Shown here: one piece after another, positions 12,640-24,054 of the stretch
How positions within the stretch are numbered: the first letter of the stretch is position 1
Layout: each line of letters begins with the position of its first letter
Assembly: GCA_033961575.1 (NCBI GenBank)
Contig: CM066735.1
Coordinates: 89,845,449 to 89,909,448 of the forward strand
Direction of reading: 5' to 3'
Length of the DNA: 64,000 nt
Source of the DNA: Aselliscus stoliczkanus
Lineage: Eukaryota > Chordata > Mammalia > Chiroptera > Hipposideridae
Made by a program: the position numbers and the translations under genes
The notes under the pieces: model-generated
What the model saw: only the letters and a program-made list of their open reading frames with translations
Told to the model about the DNA's origin: nothing
Databases searched by the model: none

Positions 12640-12758
12640 GGGCCGGCTGAGTGGCGTGGTGATTAAGTGCTGGCTTGGGAAGCCAGCGGCCCTGGTTCGA
12701 TCCCACATATGAGGACCAGTGACACTGCCCTCAAAAAAAAAAAACAACAAAAAAATAT
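12640..12758 (+). mobile_element. A-type SINE
   Basis: Head ggccggctgagtggcgtggt, B box ggttcgatccc, tail agtgacactgccctc plus A/CA run. Duplication ttaaaatgatagccta / gtaaaatgacagccta. Confidence 0.88.
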
Positions 12759-13199
12759 ATTGTAAAATGACAGCCTATATAAATAGTGGTTGCTTAGATG
12801 TAATATGAGAATGAGTGGGAATTTTTTGTTCTGAGAACTCCACTAGCAATCACTCTTTATTCATCATATGTTTCTACATCAGAATATTCCTCAGAAGGAA
12901 TCTTCTCATTTTACAGGTATGAGAATTAAAGAACAAAATAGAAGAAGAGAATCAATAGTAACATATCCTGTTAAGCTTTCAAGGCTTTGGTTCATTGTTT
13001 ATCCAGAGGTCCCATAATCCCCCAGTAAATTTAAGTCCAATACTGTAAAGGAACCATTACTTGTTAGGAAGGGGGAGACAAGAATAACCCTGACCCACTT
13101 TATCTCATTTTTCTAGTAGTGAAAGAGTGTATTACAGTGGGCAAGATAGTTTAATTTCTGAGACTTGGTCTCTGATTTCCTTTTTTATGAGAATGAAAC

Positions 13200-13770
13200 A
13201 ACAGAAATATTAGAGCACATAGAATAGGAAACTCCAAATGTAATCATGACATGCCACTGCTTTAAAATCCTTCATTGGTTTTCCGTGGACATTTTAGGAC
13301 CAACAATAAAAGTCCCCAACATCATGATCCTCAACTATAGCATGATCCATCCTGCCTGAGTTTCACACATGCTATTGCTAGTCTTGAATGTTAATTCACA
13401 CTCTATCCTCAGATCAGAGCTCAACATGCATGTATATATATATTTTCAGCACAGTCTTCCCCCGTCCTCCTACCTCATGATGTTTACCCCCCTCCCCCAT
13501 CCCAGTAATCACAGTTATTTAAACAGCTAGTTATGGGCCGGCTGAGTGGCGCGGTGGTTAAGTGCTGGCTTGGTAAGCCAGTGGCCCCGGTTCGGGTCCC
13601 ACATATGAGGGCCAGTGACACTGCCCTCAAAAAAAAACAACTAGTTATTTAATTTCTTTCACACACTTTCATGGAAGTATGCCCTATGCCTCTAGTTTCC
13701 TCCTGTATCTGTAGCACCTGGTGTATCATCTGACACATAATAGGTGCTTAAATATTTGTGGAATGAAATG
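13200..13770 (+). mobile_element. LINE-2 fragment split by a SINE
   Basis: L2-style phrases (taaaatccttcattggtttt; tgatccatcctgcctgag) before the SINE and a 3' end (gtatctgtagcacctggtgt; aataggtgcttaaatatttg) after it. Confidence 0.6.
13535..13637 (+). mobile_element. A-type SINE in L2
   Basis: Head gggccggctgagtggcgcgg; B box ggttcgggtccc; tail agtgacactgccctc plus A's. Duplication aacagctagttat / aacaactagttat. Confidence 0.88.
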
Positions 13771-14389
13771 AGATAAAGACTGATTTAAATACTTGGTACA
13801 TAGTAAGTACTCAATCAATATTGACAACTATATTATTTTTTAATTTGTTTCTCTTACTTTTGTTGCTTGATTTGCCTTATATCAACTGTTGGGGGTTACA
13901 AGGAGTCTGCTCAGCATTGGTGATGAAATCTGGTATGAGGGATGCTCATACATAGTAGGATGCTACTATGTGCAATAGGAACTTTATACACATCAGTACT
14001 CATTAATGATTGTAGCAAAGCTGTTGGCCTGTGAAGATCTAGAACCCTGACCTTACACCTACTACAAATATAAACTAAGTTAGCTCTCAGGGCATTACAT
14101 AACAGGTAATTACATTAACTCTGGTGATATGACATTAGCTATCTGTTTAAAAAACTCATGACTTGTTCTGCTATAGGCACCTTTAGAAAGATGAAAAGTT
14201 TTAACTCCTGGTTCTTTCAGAAGCTGAAGGATGCTTGTCAAAGCTAGGATATCTTTAATGTTTATTTATTTTACTCTCAACAAGTAGTGATATTCACTGA
14301 CTATCCCTCTTAGAGTGGTCTCTGAAACAACCTGCTGGGTAGTAAAATTATAGGAGATTTGGAAAGGAGATTAAAATAACAAACTCTGG

Positions 14390-14490
14390 AGGAGACAGAA
14401 CTGGGCTCATGTTTTACTTTTACTACCTATAGCAATGGGACCTTGGGCAGATCAACCTTCCTACCCTTAATTTTCTCATCTGTAAAACAC
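14390..14490 (+). mobile_element. MIR remnant
   Basis: Core and tail phrases (accttgggcagatcaacct; ttttctcatctgtaaaacac) characteristic of MIR. Confidence 0.6.
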
Positions 14491-14577
14491 AGTTTGTAAC
14501 AAATAAAACCAAGCTGTTTGGTGAATCCCTTTTGCATTGTTGAAAATAACATACAGAATAATATGTTATTCTTCTAT

Positions 14578-14818
14578 ACCAGTGGTTCTTGATGGTGATA
14601 GGAGGAAAGGATTTTGTTTCCAATGGGACAAAATGTCTGGATACATTTTTGTTTGTCACTATTGGAGTGGGTGGGTTGGTGGAATGTGGGGAGGTGGTGT
14701 GCTACTGGCTTCTAGTGGGTAGAGGCCATAAATGCTAGTAAATGTCCAACAGTGCATAGGACAGGTCTTTAAAAACTTACCCAGTCCAAAATGTCAATAG
14801 TGTTCCTGGTTGAATGCC
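14578..14818 (+). mobile_element. hAT-type MITE remnant
   Basis: Starts ccagtggttcttgatg and contains gtctggatacatttttg, gctactggcttctagtgg, gtagaggcc and caaaatgtcaatagtg in order, ending near cctggttga. This is the structure of a common mammalian non-autonomous hAT element. The short frames on either strand are products of it. Confidence 0.65.
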
Positions 14819-15599
14819 TGTTTATAGTGAAATGGTTAAATAATCACTGCATTCATTAAAAGAATGAGATAAATCTATGGACAGACCTAGACATATTTTC
14901 AGGAGATACAGTTGAAGTAAAGCAATTCATAGAAATGTATGTAGAATATGATCCCATTAATAGCTGACCTCTCTTCAGTGTGCATGAGTGTGTTTCCACC
15001 TACATATAAAAAGTCTGGAAGGACACATACCAATTTGTTGATCAATGACATTTATGGGGGAAAGATATGTTCAGGAATGTCTGCATTTTTTACTGGATGA
15101 ATTTTTTATTGGGTTTTTACAACCAGAAGATATTCCATTTATAATTTAAAAAACTTTTGAAAATAAATTCTTAACGCATACATTTCTTGTGAGGATTAAA
15201 TTAGACAATGCAAGTAAAATGTTAGCACAATGGCAATATATATTTGTCTTGAAAATTGAGGAAGGTAGTTCAGGAAGTGAGGTATACAGGTAAATATCAT
15301 AATTAAGAGATTTCATTAATGATTTTTCAGAGCTTCAGGTGTGGCAGGATTCTTTTTTGTTTTAATCGCTTAAGTTTTATTTTGTGCTTCCTGAAAGAAC
15401 TCTTCAATTTTATATCATTTTGTCCACACATAAAAAGGAAAACATACATGAACTAAATTGGCAATTGTATTCCTAACACTTGACATTTAGAGAATTAATC
15501 TTCCAAATCACTGATCAACTCAGAGGTATCAATGATCCTGTCATTCCACACACTTTCATCCTTATTTCTGTCACATGTTGGTGATACGGCATTTTTAAA

Positions 15600-16265
15600 A
15601 GTAAACGTTTAAAGCATAATATTGATATAGAAAAATGTAAAATTCAAAAGTATACAGCTGGATGAATTTTCAAAATGAACATAACTGTGTATTCATCACC
15701 TAGTTCAAAAAATTGAGATTATCAGCACCCAGAATCTTCCTCCTTCAGGTAACCACATCCTGACTTCTACCGTCATAGATTAGTTTTGCCTGCTTCTAAA
15801 TTTTATATAAAAGGAATCATACAGTATATATCCTTTTCTGTTTGACTTCTTTAGCTTACCATTATATTTGTGAAATTCATGTGTGGTGTAGTAGATCATT
15901 CATTTGCTGAACAATGTTCCACTCTGTATATACAATATATTCTTTCTTCCATTGATGGTCATTTGGTTTCTAGTTTGGGGTTATGACAATGGTATTGCCA
16001 TGTCCACTTTTGTGCATGTCTTTTGGTGCATATAAGTATGCATTTTTATTTGTATATATCTAGGAGCTGAATTTTTGGTTCATGTTATATGTGAATGTTT
16101 AGCTTTAGTAGATACTACTAAACCGTTTTCCAAAGTGGTATTACTGAGCTACATACTACGAGTAGTGTATGAGAGTATTTGTTGCTCCACAGCCTCGCCA
16201 ACAGTTGGTATTTTAATTTTAGCCATTTTGGTGGAATAGAACTCATTTCTAAATTTTAAATAACT
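15600..16265 (-). mobile_element. old L1 3' region (antisense)
   Basis: Phrases typical of the reversed L1 3' UTR: ccagaatcttcctccttcag, ccgttttccaaagtggtat, cacagcctcgccaacagttg. Confidence 0.7.
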
Positions 16266-16287
16266 TACTAGAGCTCATTGTTTCCTT

Positions 16288-16806
16288 TTTTTTTAAAGAT
16301 TTTTATTGGGAGGGCCAGCCAAGTGGCGCGGCGGTTAAGCGCTAGCTTGGGAAGCCAGCGGCCCCGGTTCGGCCACATAAGAAGGCCAATGACACTGCCC
16401 TCAAAAAAAAAAAAAATTATTGGGGAATTGGGGGAGGAGAACACAGTTGGGGAATTGGGGAAGGGGAACAGACAAGTTGCTGTTTTTTTGTTCTTCAGTC
16501 TAGTTGCGGAGGATTTTGCTTCACTGGCCCATGTTGGTATCGTCATTGCGCTCTTCCCCGATGAGGCAGATTGGTCGCCGGCCTCTGGATGTTGCTCACT
16601 GCGGCTCTTGGCAGCTCACGCTGGCTGACGGCCACTCACTGTAGCCTATGGCAGCCCACTGCAGCAGGGGCTCCCACAGCCCAGCTCCAGGTGGAGCTGT
16701 TGTTAGCTGTAGAGGGCAGCGTCACTGGCCCTTATATGCGGGATCCGAACTGGGGCCGCTGGCATCCCAAAACCAGCTCTTAACCAATGCACCACTTGGC
16801 CAGCTC
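16288..16806 (-). mobile_element. C-type composite SINE, interrupted by another SINE
   Basis: The tail start (aaagatttttattggg) lies at 16295-16310 and the body resumes at about 16417 (attattggggaattgggg), continuing to the reversed head ending cacttggccagctc. Duplication of tgtttcctttttt on both sides. Confidence 0.82.
16312..16416 (+). mobile_element. A-type SINE nested in C-type SINE
   Basis: Plus-strand head gggccagccaagtggcgcgg to actgccctc plus a poly-A, inserted in the tail of the minus-strand composite SINE; short duplication ttattggg. Confidence 0.82.
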
Positions 16807-17275
16807 TGTTTCCTTTTTTAAGAGTGTATATTTTTGTGTATTTACAAAAGGAGTAAAGAGAGATTCACCAGTTGTTAGTAGCAATTATCTGATTGCTGGA
16901 ATTTTTGGTCTTTTTGTTCCTGCTTTATATTTATCTATACTTTTTAAACTTGTAAAATAAACATACTAACAAATAATTTTAAAATTGGCAGTATTTCCCA
17001 AAGTCGTTACATTAAAACATACATTCCAAGAATGTCAATAGATATTCCTGAAAATAGTTTCAAAGCTAAATAAGTTACTTGCTTAGTGCAGGGTTGCTGA
17101 TAGACTTAAAACTGTTAATGTGTTTTATGAACCCCTTATGCATGGGTATTATACAATAATGTGCATCGTTTTTGGGACTTAAAATTTCCAAAATACCCAT
17201 TTATAGCTCAAAGAATTAGTACACTAAGAAACATTATTTGCAAAATGCTGGAATGGAAGATGCAAAATTGTAATA

Positions 17276-17416
17276 CATAGAAACCGGGGGTGCCCCCCAA
17301 AATGTATACACATGACTTGCATTCATCTTTTGTTATTGGTATATATTGAGTATTACAACTTTAATACAGTTTTTTCCTTTCTCAAAATGTGTATACATTT
17401 TTTGGCACCCTCTGTG
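17276..17416. mobile_element. mariner-type MITE
   Basis: TA at 17274-17275 and 17417-17418. Inverted ends: gggtgccccccaaaatgtat on the left, and on the right the complement of gggtgccaaaaaatgtatac. About 140 bp with no coding capacity. Confidence 0.7.
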
Positions 17417-17418
17417 TA

Positions 17419-19280
17419 TTACAAAAAGGCAAATAATCTTTATAATAGATGAAGTGTCCACAAATATGTCTTCCCTGTTACTGAACACTTAGAGAATTGT
17501 TTATGCTTCTTTAAGCATCTTCTATGAATTTGAAGTTATCCAAAACATTAATCCAAGAGTCCAATCCCATGGTACCACTGTTTTTTCATCTACATTTGAA
17601 AGTTAGCTCTTTGAGAGTCTTCTATAACACTGGATTTACATTATAAGGTTTACAATCATATAGATGGAAAGATGTCACAGTACCCACAGGGTTTTGTTTT
17701 TGTTTTTGTTTTTGTTTTTGTAATGATTCTTTTTTTCCAAACAGTAACTTATTTTGTAATGAGGTAAGGCAAAGCACATTCAGGCGGGTTTCAAGGAGAA
17801 CTTGTAGTCAGTCATACAATTGTAGATACGTGTCATCATAGTTCAACAATATAATTTAACCACCAAAGGGTTTTACTGAGGGCCAGGATTATTCACCAGT
17901 ATTGCCAAGTTCCTAACACATTGCCAAAGATGCTATATTGCCAAGTATGTTAGCCAGTTTGTCAGTGTGACAAATGGGTGTGGTTTGGAGTAAAAGAGGT
18001 TTCGTTTTGAATTTCATTTCCACCACGTACTCAGCTCTGGGACTTTCTATGAGCTTTCATTTCTTTGTGAAATAAGAACCATAACACCTCTTAGGGTTGT
18101 TGAAAGTTAATTAAGCTAATGGGTGTGAAAGAGAAAGTGCCTGCCCAGTACTGTACTAAACAGCAGGGTTCTCAGTAAATGGGGTTTCCTTCTTCATGAA
18201 ATGAAAAGTAAGCAAGCATTGACAAGGCTACAGCTGATTAGTTTCCATTGCCAGAATGTACTTGCTTTCTCCACTCAGTTTCACAATATTTGATGCTTTT
18301 GTTATTTTTGTCTGCAGGTGTCCCTGCCCAGACCCCACCACACAATCTTTCTCCTGGTACCATAACCTCTCTTCTTCTTTCCCTCCTCATATCCATCCTG
18401 TTTTTTATTCCTAAAGGGGAACAATGCTTTAACCAATTCTTAATAATCTGTTAACTGTTAAAGTTTAAGGTACATTATGCTCTCTGGTAATCAACCAAGA
18501 ACACTTAATAAAACAAAAAGACTTAAGGATTCTGGCCAAGTTTCAGCACCGTCACTGGCGGTGAGTCAATTGATTTGCTGCGAGCAACTTCTTAATATGC
18601 CTCAAATTCATTCCTTGAAGAATTATTTATTGAACTCCTATGTGCCGGAGCTTTCTAGGATCGGTGAATCCTATGTAGTGTACCATTTATTGAACAGGCT
18701 GGTCTTTCTTATTCTTTTACTTTTCTCAAACACCATTTAAATCAGAGATATATTCCTTGAAGAGTCAGCATTCTTGGGCCTTACGGCTCTTCTCATATTC
18801 AAACAGCACTATCAAAGCAAAGAAGAAAGCTTATAGGCAAAGATAGTTATATAATATATCTGGGCTAATCTGGGCTTAACTGTTCCAAAAATAGGAACGA
18901 TTGCTTTTTTGTTGTTAATTGGCACACTAAAAGATGGTACCTTTTCAAATTTCTCATTTTGAATTACACCTTAGATAACTTAATGTAACTTTTTGTTTCT
19001 GTTCTAGAAATCCCTCTAACTTGAAGGCTGTACATTTTAGGTTTTTTTTTTTTGGTAACTATTTCTCATACTTCCTTTACCCTCCACCCATTAAATTTTT
19101 AAATATATTACAGAATGAAATCAAGTTAGCAACTCAAGCTTCAGAGTTCCCAAGCTCTTCTGAAACAAAAACAGTTTAGTTTGGAAACTTACTGCTATCT
19201 TATTTCTTTAGGTCTGAGCCTTATAAACGTACTGAGTAGCTGAATCAGATGACTCTGGGCAACCACAAGCTTTTCTTTTC
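17419..19280. other. intergenic stretch
   Basis: A (TTTTTG)n tract lies at 17692-17721. MIR-like sequence is near 18020-18190, and an L2/MIR-like phrase (tttattgaactcctatgtgc) near 18626. Open frames at 18248-18740 have no recognisable product. Confidence 0.45.
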
Positions 19281-19659
19281 TTTTTTTTTTAAGATTTTAT
19301 TGGGGTATTGGGGAAGGGGAACAGACAAATTACTGTCCTTTGGTTCTTCAGTCTAGTTGTGGAGGATGTCGCTTCACTGGCCCGTGTTGGTATTGTGATC
19401 ATTGCTCTCTTCCTGGCTGAGGCAGATCAGTCACTGGCCATCGGTCGGCTGCTCACGGCAGCCCACTGGAGCCCCGCTGCAGCCTACGCCGCTGCCTGCA
19501 ACTCACGGCAGCCCAGCTCCAGGTTGAGCTGTTGTTCACTATCTTAGCTGTAGAGGGAGCAGCGTCACTGGCCCTCATGTGGGATCCAAACCTGAAACCT
19601 GCTGCTCAGAGCTCGCACTCCCAAGTCAACTCTTCAACAACGTGCCACTCGGCCGGCTC
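19281..19659 (-). mobile_element. C-type composite SINE
   Basis: Tail aagattttattggggtattg, body agacaaattactgtcc and ctagttgtggaggatg, reversed head ending cactcggccggctc. Duplication ccacaagctttt / ccacaaacttt. Confidence 0.85.
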
Positions 19660-22600
19660 CCACAAACTTTAAATACAATTTAGCAATCCACATGCTAAGA
19701 TTGCATAATATTCTGTTGGTGAAAGTTAGGTGAATGATGGCATCTAATATCCCCCAAAGCTGAGTTTTCTTAAAACAAAATGCTTCTTCAGAAGTCCAAA
19801 AGGAGTACTAGGCCTTTTCAAAGACCAAGAACAACCTTTTTCACTTAGGCATATGCTAATTATATCCTCCATGTTATATACTTCAGTATAGTTAAGAACT
19901 ATGAGTTATTGCTGATCTATATCATCTAAAATAAGTGAAAATGTTCATTCTGCCTATACAAGTAGAGACATTACCAGAAGATCAGCATAGCTTGGTCAAA
20001 ACCAATTAAAATAAACATCTCCAAACCAAAAAAAAAGTCAAACCAAATAAACATCCCATATTCATTACAGGTACAAATTGAAGACTCTTAGCTGCTTTCC
20101 CAATGGTGATAATACTCAGGAACATAGTGGTCATTGATGTCTTCAGCCATCCATAAACACGTTCCCTTTGGTGCTTATGTACCTTTTTAAAAATAAAAAT
20201 ATACCTGTAAAATACTTATAGCAATGAAATAGTCTCAAAAATCGAGTTAATAATCTATTATAATATTTTCCATAGAAATGCTGAAACCCTAAATGCTGCA
20301 TTGAGGGTAGTTTTCTTCCCTACCTTAAGCTCTATTCTAAAGAAATATAACAAACTTAATTACATTGAAAACATTTAATAGTCATTACCTGGACAACCAT
20401 TTATTGAGTTTACTGTAGGCCAGTTTTTCCTCTTGTGCTTAGCCTAGCAATTTTGTATATATTAAGGTTCCATAAAAACTAATACAGTGAGAGGGAGAGG
20501 TAATATTACAGACATTGAATTTTAAATCCAAATATTATCTTATTTAAATGCTCACTAAAGCTTAGTCTCCCAGGTTCCCCCTCTCCCCCACCCCAAGTAA
20601 ATCTCAATGTTAGAACAATACATGATTTAAGTGGGAACTCTACTGAAACTTTGCCAGGTACCTAGAAGTATAGTTTTGAGTTATTATCTTCTTAGACAAT
20701 TTATTTTTATTGATTAAATTACATACTGTGTATAAAGTATAGTAAGTGTGATTCATCAGGTAAACTATTAAATAGCAAATAAATAAATATAAAATTACTT
20801 TTTGGCTTAAAAAATCAGCTCAAAAAACTATGTAAGACAAGGTGTAAACAGAAACAATATTTCATGACTTTTGAAATTCTAGTCCTGGGTACCTAACACA
20901 TAGTAGGCATAATATTTCTTTTGATTGCTACAGTAGAAGACATAAGATCTAAAAATAAAAATTCTAAAGTGGTTAGGATCAGTTCCCATGGAAGCTACTC
21001 AGAAACGTTGATTAAATAAAAGCCTTTATTTTCATAGTTTATAGATGTGACTTTGATTTCTACAATTTTTCATTTTGGCTGGTATTTGCTATGGGGTGGA
21101 AATTAAGTCTTTAAATATAATGTATACATACAAATAAAATAGTATTCCAAACAAGACAAACCTGATATAGAAGCTTTTCAATGTGGCAATTATTGCTATA
21201 ATTACTCTGTAAATGAATATTATTTGACAAAACCCCAGAAAGGAAAGCTGTGTTCAAGTTAGGTACAACCAATTTTATCATAAACACATGTTCAGTCTGT
21301 TGCTCACGGATAAAAACACTAACAGTTCGTCAGGACCTGAGATCCTTTCTTTTTTTTTTTTGGTGGGAATATAATATTTATTAGTTTAAAAGAAAAATAA
21401 TAGTAGCTTTGGCAGAGAAACTTAGCAAATTCCACCTTAAGAGATACTTTTGATCTAGATACCTTCTGCCATTCATCACAACTCTGCTTTAAATTGGTGA
21501 TTTGCATATACGGATATTCAACAACTCTTTTACTTGTGATCCTATTAGGTAAATCAGTATTTTCATAAGAATAAACCAGTTACTGCAAGACTCAATGGCT
21601 CACCTATGAAGCAAGTAAAAAGATGAACACAATTTTCATTAATTAACTGATTTGACTTTGGAAGTTTTATTCATTTCAAAATCTGAGGCTGAGGAGCTTT
21701 GAAAAATGAAGCTTAAAAAAGGAGACAGCTATATATTTTATAGCTTGGCTTCTACCAAATCCATATATCTATAAAAAAAACCTCACAGCCTTTAAATTTT
21801 TTTTGCCCCCTTTCAAACTTAGCAAATAAGTGTACTTCAAAGATGTAAAGTCACAGTAAGTACAAGAGCAAAAAATCCTCATTTTAACGTGGCACAAACA
21901 GGCTCGGGGACATTAAATAACAGGTACAGAGACTTAGTTGGTCAGGTTCAAAGCCCAGATTAGACCCTGGTCTGTCTTGATATACAAGCTTGTCCCTCAA
22001 GTTCAAGGTAAAGAAAGGATTCCCTGTTCTGTACCAAAGTTCCAAATAGGCCAAAATTACATGGCCACTAGAGAGCTAATTAAGAAAAACTATGTTTAAA
22101 TTATTTCCACGTTTAAGAGTTCCCCACTTCTCTGGACTCAGAAGGCAGTCCAGAGAAAGATGTGACCCGAAACATTTTTGTTTTCCCTGGAGAGGAAAAG
22201 CGCAGTTGGAAGAGACGTGCACAAAAACACCTTTTCACAAAGCAGCAATTCGGTTTCCATCTTCTAAAAAAGCTCTCGTGTCGCTATTTGGTGGCACCTC
22301 GTGACCTGAAGGACTCATTTTGGTGACAGGTAACTCCCTTTTAGTCTGTCTCACAGGCCAGATTACCAATGACGTGAAATGAGGGCCCTTGTTTTGATGT
22401 GGATCCCATTGCAGAGCCTGGCACAGGGTGGCAGAGTGCGAGCCCCATAAATACTTGTTGAATGGCATTACATTGGAAAGCAGGATGAAGCAAAGCCATC
22501 GTCCATCTGCCAAAGATTTTGGTGCGGCGGCTTGGGTAATTTTCGTTCTTAGAAAGCTTTAATGGGAATGAAAGGATTCCTTCGTGTGCATTTAACATTC

Positions 22601-22849
22601 TATTGCAAGGAATTAAAAAAAAAAAATTAAACTTGCCCTCTTAGAGGCAGCAGGCACCGTTCTGGACCGATGAGAAAGAAAAGGGACAGTGACATTTCCG
22701 CCTTGTTCAGAAAAGAAAGGTCAACAGGGTAGAAAAAGAACCCTCAACCCCACCTGCTATTAGTTCCTTGGAACGTTTCTCTGTGGGTCTCTTACGTAAG
22801 TTCTTTACATGCATTTTTCTTGAAACTGGCCGTAACCCTTTTGGGGATG
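19660..22849. other. intergenic, upstream of the TOP2B CpG island
   Basis: Mostly unique AT-rich sequence with no SINE. A poly-T lies at 21346-21361. A MIR/L2-like tail is near 22415-22465 (agcctggcacagggtggcag; aaatacttgttgaatggc). No gene was found. GC content rises toward 22850. Confidence 0.45.
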
Positions 22850-23228
22850 AGGGGCGGAGATGGAGGAAGGAGATGGAGGAGGGGCAGGTCTGAGCAAAGG
22901 GTTCTTTCCTTGGGGCCTTGGCGAGGCCGAGTCACAGGGCGCTCCTCGCACCAGTGATCTACAACGTCTTGCGAGTGGTTTACAACCGCTCTTTAAAAAG
23001 ACTTGTCCCTTTGGGACGGCCTCCAGCTTCTTCCTGCCCTCCCCCCCGCCCTCCCTCCCGGCCCCAGCGGCCCGAAGCAAAGACATGCCTCGGCTTCTGC
23101 TGGTAGGTCTTAGAGTCAGCAGCACGCTCGGAGGATTACCATCGACCCGAGGCGAATTCGACCCTTTCCCTGGGCCGCCCTCAAATGACCCCTGACAGAA
23201 GCCCCTGATCTCCCTTCAAAACCCACAG

Positions 23229-23244
23229 ACACACACACACACAA
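23229..23244. repeat. (CA)n microsatellite at the promoter edge
   Basis: A short CA run about 90 bp upstream of the first inverted CCAAT box. Confidence 0.85.
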
Positions 23245-23280
23245 ACAAAAAAACCCCAAGTCTTCCCTTCGGTTGCTACC

Positions 23281-23420
23281 CGCAATGACGTTTCCCCCTC
23301 GGGTCCCGCCCCTCCGGGGGCTTGGAATTTTGGGATTGGCCGAGAGGCTTTGGCGACAAGGCCTCGATTGGGCGACGAGGCGCTGACTGACAGCGGGGGC
23401 GGCCGCCGCGCCCTCCCTCC
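23281..23420 (+). promoter_or_regulatory. TOP2B: TOP2B core promoter: paired inverted CCAAT boxes and GC boxes
   Basis: ATTGGC at 23335-23340 and ATTGGG at 23367-23372 are inverted CCAAT (NF-Y) boxes 32 bp apart, about three helical turns. There are Sp-type GC boxes at 23307-23312 (cccgcccc context) and 23395-23402 (gggggcgg). A TGACG half-site for CREB/ATF lies at 23286-23290. No TATA box is evident. Transcription probably starts a short way downstream, around 23400-23480; the exact TSS is not visible. Confidence 0.7.
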
Positions 23421-23475
23421 CCGGTGTGCGAATGTGTGTGTGTGTGTGCGGTGTTATGCCGGACAAGAGAGAGGC
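23409..23475 (+). ncRNA. MIR4442: mir-4442-like hairpin
   Basis: The human mature miR-4442, as I remember it, is a 17-mer matching 23458-23474 (GCCGGACAAGAGAGAGG) with one substitution outside the seed. The flanking 5' arm (ccctccctccccgg) and a TG-repeat loop also match the remembered precursor. In human it lies on the same strand at the TOP2B 5' end, as here. Arm pairing has internal mismatches, and the locus may be a TSS-derived RNA rather than a canonical miRNA. Confidence 0.6.
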
Positions 23476-24054
23476 GACCGCGGCTGCGGCGGCTCTGTGT
23501 ATTGTCCCTTTCGGTGTGTGGATGTGAAGACGTCGGGGCTCTGCAGGGCGCCCGACGAAGGCGGCCTTTGAGGCAGCTGCTGCAGCGGCGGCGGCGGCGG
23601 CGGCGGGCGGCGACTCCAGCCCCCGGAGCAGCCGGCCGTCGCGGAGCGGGAGGAAGGACAAGGCGCCTCTGCGTCCCCGCCACGTCCGGACGCCCCGGGC
23701 TCCTCGGCCGCTCTCGCCGCTGGCACCTCGGGATCTCGGCCCCGCTAGCCGAGGCGCCCGTAGGCGGGCGACAAGGCGCTGCCGCCCCGGAGCTGCCGCC
23801 GGCGTCCTCCGCGGTCGCGCTAGGCCCGGGCGACGCGGCCGCCGCGCCTCGAGTTTGAGGGCGGCGGGCGGCGCGGCCTCCTCGGTGGGCTCGGCCGGAC
23901 GTCCGCCCCGGGTCTCGGCGATGGGGCGCTGGGGGCGGCGCCGCTAGGGAGCACGGCGAGCCGAGCTGTCGGTGCGGAGCAGCGGGGCCGAGCAGCCGGC
24001 AGGGCGGCGGGAGCGGCGGCTGGGGCCTCGGGGCCTGTGATCGGAGGCAGCGCC
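23476..24054 (+). other. TOP2B: TOP2B 5' UTR with upstream ORFs
   Basis: This GC-rich leader precedes the main ATG. It contains a start-stop pair (ATG 23522, TGA 23525), a (CGG)n run at 23586-23612, and a short uORF at 23921-23947 (ATG in strong context, eight residues, TAG). An upstream ATG at 23424 would open 144 codons ending at 23858 if transcription starts far enough upstream. The extent of the UTR is inferred. Confidence 0.6.
23921..23947 (+). promoter_or_regulatory. short uORF in the TOP2B leader
   Basis: ATG with G at -3 and G at +4 encodes MGRWGRRR and stops at TAG. It ends 107 nt before the TOP2B start codon. A strong-context, short, arginine-rich uORF would be expected to reduce initiation at the main ATG unless re-initiation occurs. 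Confidence 0.5.

Noticed and set aside
18248..18740. Two consecutive plus-strand frames of 68 and 87 codons
   Set aside because: No recognisable domain, and the second overlaps an L2/MIR-like phrase near 18626.
22092..22600. Possible exon or divergent lncRNA upstream of the CpG island
   Set aside because: Overlapping frames on both strands but no splice or poly-A signals I can support. A divergent transcript is possible but has no sequence evidence.
23424..23858. 144-codon plus-strand open frame in the leader
   Set aside because: It starts in the TG repeat and gives Arg/Ala-rich low complexity. At most it is an upstream ORF; I cannot support it as a protein gene.
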